Positions 5,773-6,186 of a DNA stretch of 6,186 bases are shown in pieces (positions within the stretch are counted from its first letter, which is position 1; every line of letters begins with the position of its first letter). Both the position numbers and the translations under genes were made by a program. This DNA comes from an uncultured Eubacteriales bacterium (lineage in GTDB: Bacteria; Bacillota_A; Clostridia; Christensenellales; Aristaeellaceae), in the NCBI GenBank assembly GCA_902803675.1, contig CADCQZ010000056.1, positions 1-6,186 of the forward strand, written 5' to 3'. The notes below the pieces were generated by a model. The model was not told where the DNA came from. It worked only from the letters and a program-made list of their open reading frames with translations, and made no database searches.

Positions 5773-6186
5773 ATGAGCCGATACACGGATCGGGCGGCGG
5801 AGATGAGGAGCCTGTTCAAGCCGGACGGCAAAACGGTGTATAACTGCGCCCAGACGGTGGCGGCCGTTTTCGCGTCCGATGCGGGGTATGACGAGAACAC
5901 CGCTCTTCGGGCGGCTACCTGTTTCCGGGGAGGGATGCAGATGGGCTCCGTCTGCGGCGCCGTCACCGGCGGGCTCCTCGCCCTGGGGCTCGCGGGGATC
6001 GAGGACCGGGACACCGTGGACGAGTACCTGCGGAAGGTGCGTCAGGCCCACGCCGGTGTCGTCGACTGCGGGACTTTCGTCAGCGACGCTCAGGCCCGGG
6101 GGATCGAAAAGAAGACCTGCTGCGACGCGCTCATCCGTGAGTGCGTCGGATACGTCGAGGAGATCCTGAAAAAGAACGGCGTGATC
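5773..6186 (+). CDS. C_GCAxxG_C_C family protein (3' end cut by window)
   Basis: 138 codons are visible with no stop before the right edge. The family is named for its conserved cysteines and is common in anaerobes; it is suspected to have a redox or metal-binding role, but no activity is established. Visible landmarks are NCAQTV at 24-29, GGMQMGSVCGAVTGG at 53-67 with Cys61 in the signature CGAxxG, Cys99 in VVDCG, the pair Cys116-Cys117 and Cys124. Other cysteine is Cys50. The helix after Cys124 (GYVEEILKK) is the usual C-terminal end of the family, so probably only a few residues are missing. The ATG is supported by GGGGAGGTG (5757-5765) seven bases upstream. It is the last gene seen in the operon, following msrA by 39 bases. 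Confidence 0.85.
   Translation, partial: MSRYTDRAAEMRSLFKPDGKTVYNCAQTVAAVFASDAGYDENTALRAATCFRGGMQMGSVCGAVTGGLLALGLAGIEDRDTVDEYLRKVRQAHAGVVDCGTFVSDAQARGIEKKTCCDALIRECVGYVEEILKKNGVI

Overview
The window is a GC-rich (by eye about 60%) bacterial chromosomal segment with compact gene packing. Good Shine-Dalgarno sites, two TTG starts next to strong Shine-Dalgarno sites, a YnzC/DUF896 protein and a C_GCAxxG_C_C protein together suggest a GC-rich anaerobic member of the Bacillota (Clostridia-like). This assignment is inference; no rRNA or other marker gene is present.

Layout. Positions 1-992 hold the N-terminal three quarters of a MATE-family multidrug exporter on the minus strand, running off the left edge. 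A 225-base divergent intergenic region (993-1217) follows. It carries a minus-strand promoter for the MATE gene and a near-consensus plus-strand promoter (TTGAAA-17-TATAAT), with a short hairpin at the predicted 5' end of the plus-strand transcript. From 1218 to the right edge, seven plus-strand genes lie in one tight run with gaps of 11-39 bases or a 4-base overlap and no visible terminator, so they are probably one operon. In order they are: a family 2 glycosyltransferase fused to a GtrA-like membrane domain; a membrane-anchored phosphodiester glycosidase (NAGPA/DUF2233); a degenerate, C-terminally extended Lgt-like membrane protein; a 75-residue DUF896/YnzC protein; a six-helix Pr6Pr/FAR-17a-like membrane protein; methionine sulfoxide reductase MsrA; and a C_GCAxxG_C_C protein cut by the right edge, probably very near its end.

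How they might work together. The first three genes suggest envelope work at the membrane: a polyprenyl-phosphate sugar transferase, an extracytoplasmic enzyme for sugar-1-phosphodiesters, and a membrane protein descended from the lipoprotein diacylglyceryl transferase. The last two are cysteine-based redox proteins. The link between the halves is only co-transcription.

The most unusual item is the Lgt-like protein. It keeps the fold-defining motifs of Lgt, but the positions matching the conserved His, Asn and second catalytic Arg are changed. Its added C-terminal helices end in an Ala-Cys-Pro-Cys-Ala-Leu sequence that resembles the metal-binding CPC motif of P1B-type ATPases. No mobile element, CRISPR array, tRNA or rRNA was seen.
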